Origin: Alentia gelatinosa
Lineage: Eukaryota > Annelida > Polychaeta > Phyllodocida > Polynoidae
NCBI GenBank assembly: GCA_950022655.1
Contig: OX465579.1
Coordinates: 39,659,950-39,723,949, forward strand
Length of the DNA: 64,000 nt
Direction: 5' to 3'
The notes beneath the pieces are model-generated. The model made no database searches. It saw only the letters and a program-made list of their open reading frames with translations, and was not told where the DNA came from. Position numbers and translations under genes: made by a program. Below, one piece after another: positions 62,144 through 64,000 of this stretch. How positions within the stretch are numbered: position 1 is the first letter of the stretch; each line of letters begins with the position of its first letter.

Positions 62144-64000
62144 CTCAATGTTTTATCTACAAAAAATGAAAAACGTACTTATATATGTATCCTAGACTAG
62201 GCAGTTGCAATTAACCTATACACCTGTATTCCGTTTGAAGAGAAAGGAATATCGGTCTGGGGCTGGGTCTCCTCTCGATTCTGTCGGAAGTGCAGAAAGC
62301 TCCACTGGAAGCCACATGGGAATTAAGCCACGAGCACTTTGGGTGATAGCGAGAAATACCTTCTTGTCCGAGCCGCGACTGAGAGATGGACCTGTCAGAT
62401 GAAACTCCCTACAGGGAATCCTCTATATACTACAGAGGGAGCAGTTCATGATTATCGCATGCGAGAATGGACATGTTGAGCATATTGGGATCGGTTTAGC
62501 CTTCCTCCTGTAGATTTACGATTTGCACAGCTGCACCATCCGTGTGATGAGCTAATTCTGGTGGTACAGTTATAGTGGGATAGTATAGAGTTGACCAAGG
62601 TTATGTAGTCGGTGGAAAGATCTAGTATGCGCCTCTATTAGGTATGAGCCGAGCGGTATGGTGGGCATGTGTGCTCTGTGAGATGTTTAGAGCTGAGGTG
62701 AGCTGTGCAGAGACCCTGAGGCCATCGAGTCCTGATTGGTGAGCTGCTCCAAAGGTGAAAGAAAACTCGCATACCCCTTTGGGCCTCTCTTCCATCATAA
62801 CCCCGTGGAGGAAACCAACACGTGCGTATTCAGTCGGCCCCACTCCATACACCCACACATATATATACACACCGCCAAATTCTGGAGGACACCGTCCTGG
62901 ACTCATCGGGCAAAGTAATCCCTTTAGGGAAAACACTTATAATTGAAAAGCTTTGTTGTTGAGAACTGATAGATCCCGACTGTGGGCATTTACCTCCATG
63001 GCGGATCACAGGAAGGTAATCGTTGCAAGCTGCAGGGGGTGTAGACTTGAGGTTGGTCTATACAAGAAGGGTGCAGGAAGAGTGACAGGTTAAGCTATAG
63101 CATATCGGGAGTGTCGAACATTATCCTATAGAGGGTGGTTGATGAGATATGAGAATGGCTGTCTCTGGTTGAACAGGATGATAACAACCTGGTGAAATGA
63201 GGTTGAGGCGAGGGCTGAGGGGGAGAGAAGACGTGACTATAGGTCTATGGATGTGGTAGGTTTTGGGCTAGTGTAATCCTACCCACACTGATGTTGATAC
63301 ATGGACACGCAGACGGCGGCAGGGATAAGGTCTCGACGTTCATATGCACATGCAGATTTTTGCTCTAACCGACCGTGTGGTCTCTATCTGTAAGCCTAAT
63401 CTCTTTATCCAGCCATACCCTTCTTACCCCGAAGGAGATACGTGCGATATTAGGGGATGCACCCCCTCCAGGGGCCAGCGACCGATCCCACGCACCGCAA
63501 ACCGTGGAGAAACCGCCTCAAGGGGGCAGGAGATGGGAGCCAGGTGCAGTGAGCAGGGCCCAAGGGAGAGACCGGGACCTCATTGCTCCAGTGTGTGACA
63601 CCAATAGCGTGTGTTACCTATGCAGGTAACAATTACTGGAGGAGGGCGCCGGGGTTACGGTAGGGGTTATTACAGCCTGTGTACCTGACGCTAATGACCT
63701 CCAGGCGCGCGAGGAGTGGGTCCAGCTGGCAGGGAGAGGGAGGGGCTCCTCCTGGGGGGTGCTCGAGGATGTGGCCGCCGTGAGTGATGGGAATGCCGGC
63801 CTCACCTGTAATACCCCGTAGAGGTATGCTAGACACGAGGGGCTGCCTTGTGCCCTATCCTTGTGGCCTACCTGTAGTGCAACCCCTACCTGAAACACCA
63901 CTCTTGCACAGATACAGTTATTATCCTAACCTCCTATAGACGTGTTGTTCCGACATAGCGTTTCATTCTCTAATATACTTTCATACATATGTCCTTCATG
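62140..64000. other. Non-coding DNA at the right edge
   Basis: No gene is recognised. A GC-rich block at about 63440-63850 gives overlapping open frames on both strands without domains. Confidence 0.5.

Overview
The window is a stretch of animal genomic DNA, mostly non-coding. It contains dinucleotide and homopolymer tracts, GT-AG-bounded exons and large introns, and has no bacterial or viral gene layout. A receptor gene of the ROR type, an intact Ngaro-class tyrosine-recombinase retrotransposon and abundant TACATGTA-like words suggest an aquatic invertebrate, most likely a lophotrochozoan such as a mollusc, brachiopod or annelid. The lineage is an inference and the species cannot be named from this sequence.

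Layout. (1) 1-12140, minus strand: two consecutive exons of a ROR-like receptor tyrosine kinase gene (11960-12140 and 3164-3270) together encode one I-set immunoglobulin domain. Their splice phases match exactly across an 8.7-kb intron. The frizzled-type cysteine-rich, kringle, membrane and kinase parts must lie to the left of the window. The signal-peptide part must lie to the right of 12140; one weak candidate exon ends at 29446. (2) 19805-24208, plus strand: a complete 4.4-kb Ngaro-like retrotransposon with split direct repeats in the order A1 - gag - RT/RNase H - tyrosine recombinase - B1 - A2 - B2. Both repeat pairs look identical base for base and all three reading frames are open, so the insertion looks young. 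It probably sits antisense in a ROR intron. (3) 24209-64000: no other convincing gene. This part holds GC-rich blocks that could be regulatory, several CTCF-like sites, a roughly 49-bp minisatellite (30550-31120), a nested foldback (MITE-like) element (45302-45594), a long AT microsatellite (48540-48716) and smaller repeats.

The retrotransposon is the only complete coding system here. Its proposed cycle is transcription from A1, polyadenylation at an AATAAA in the 10-nt A2-B2 spacer, reverse transcription by the RT/RNase H, circle formation using the B1-A2 junction, and integration by the tyrosine recombinase. How its second and third proteins are expressed is the most unusual point. ORF1 and ORF2 share one frame and are separated by a single TGA. 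ORF3 overlaps ORF2 in the +1 frame and has no ATG before its conserved core.
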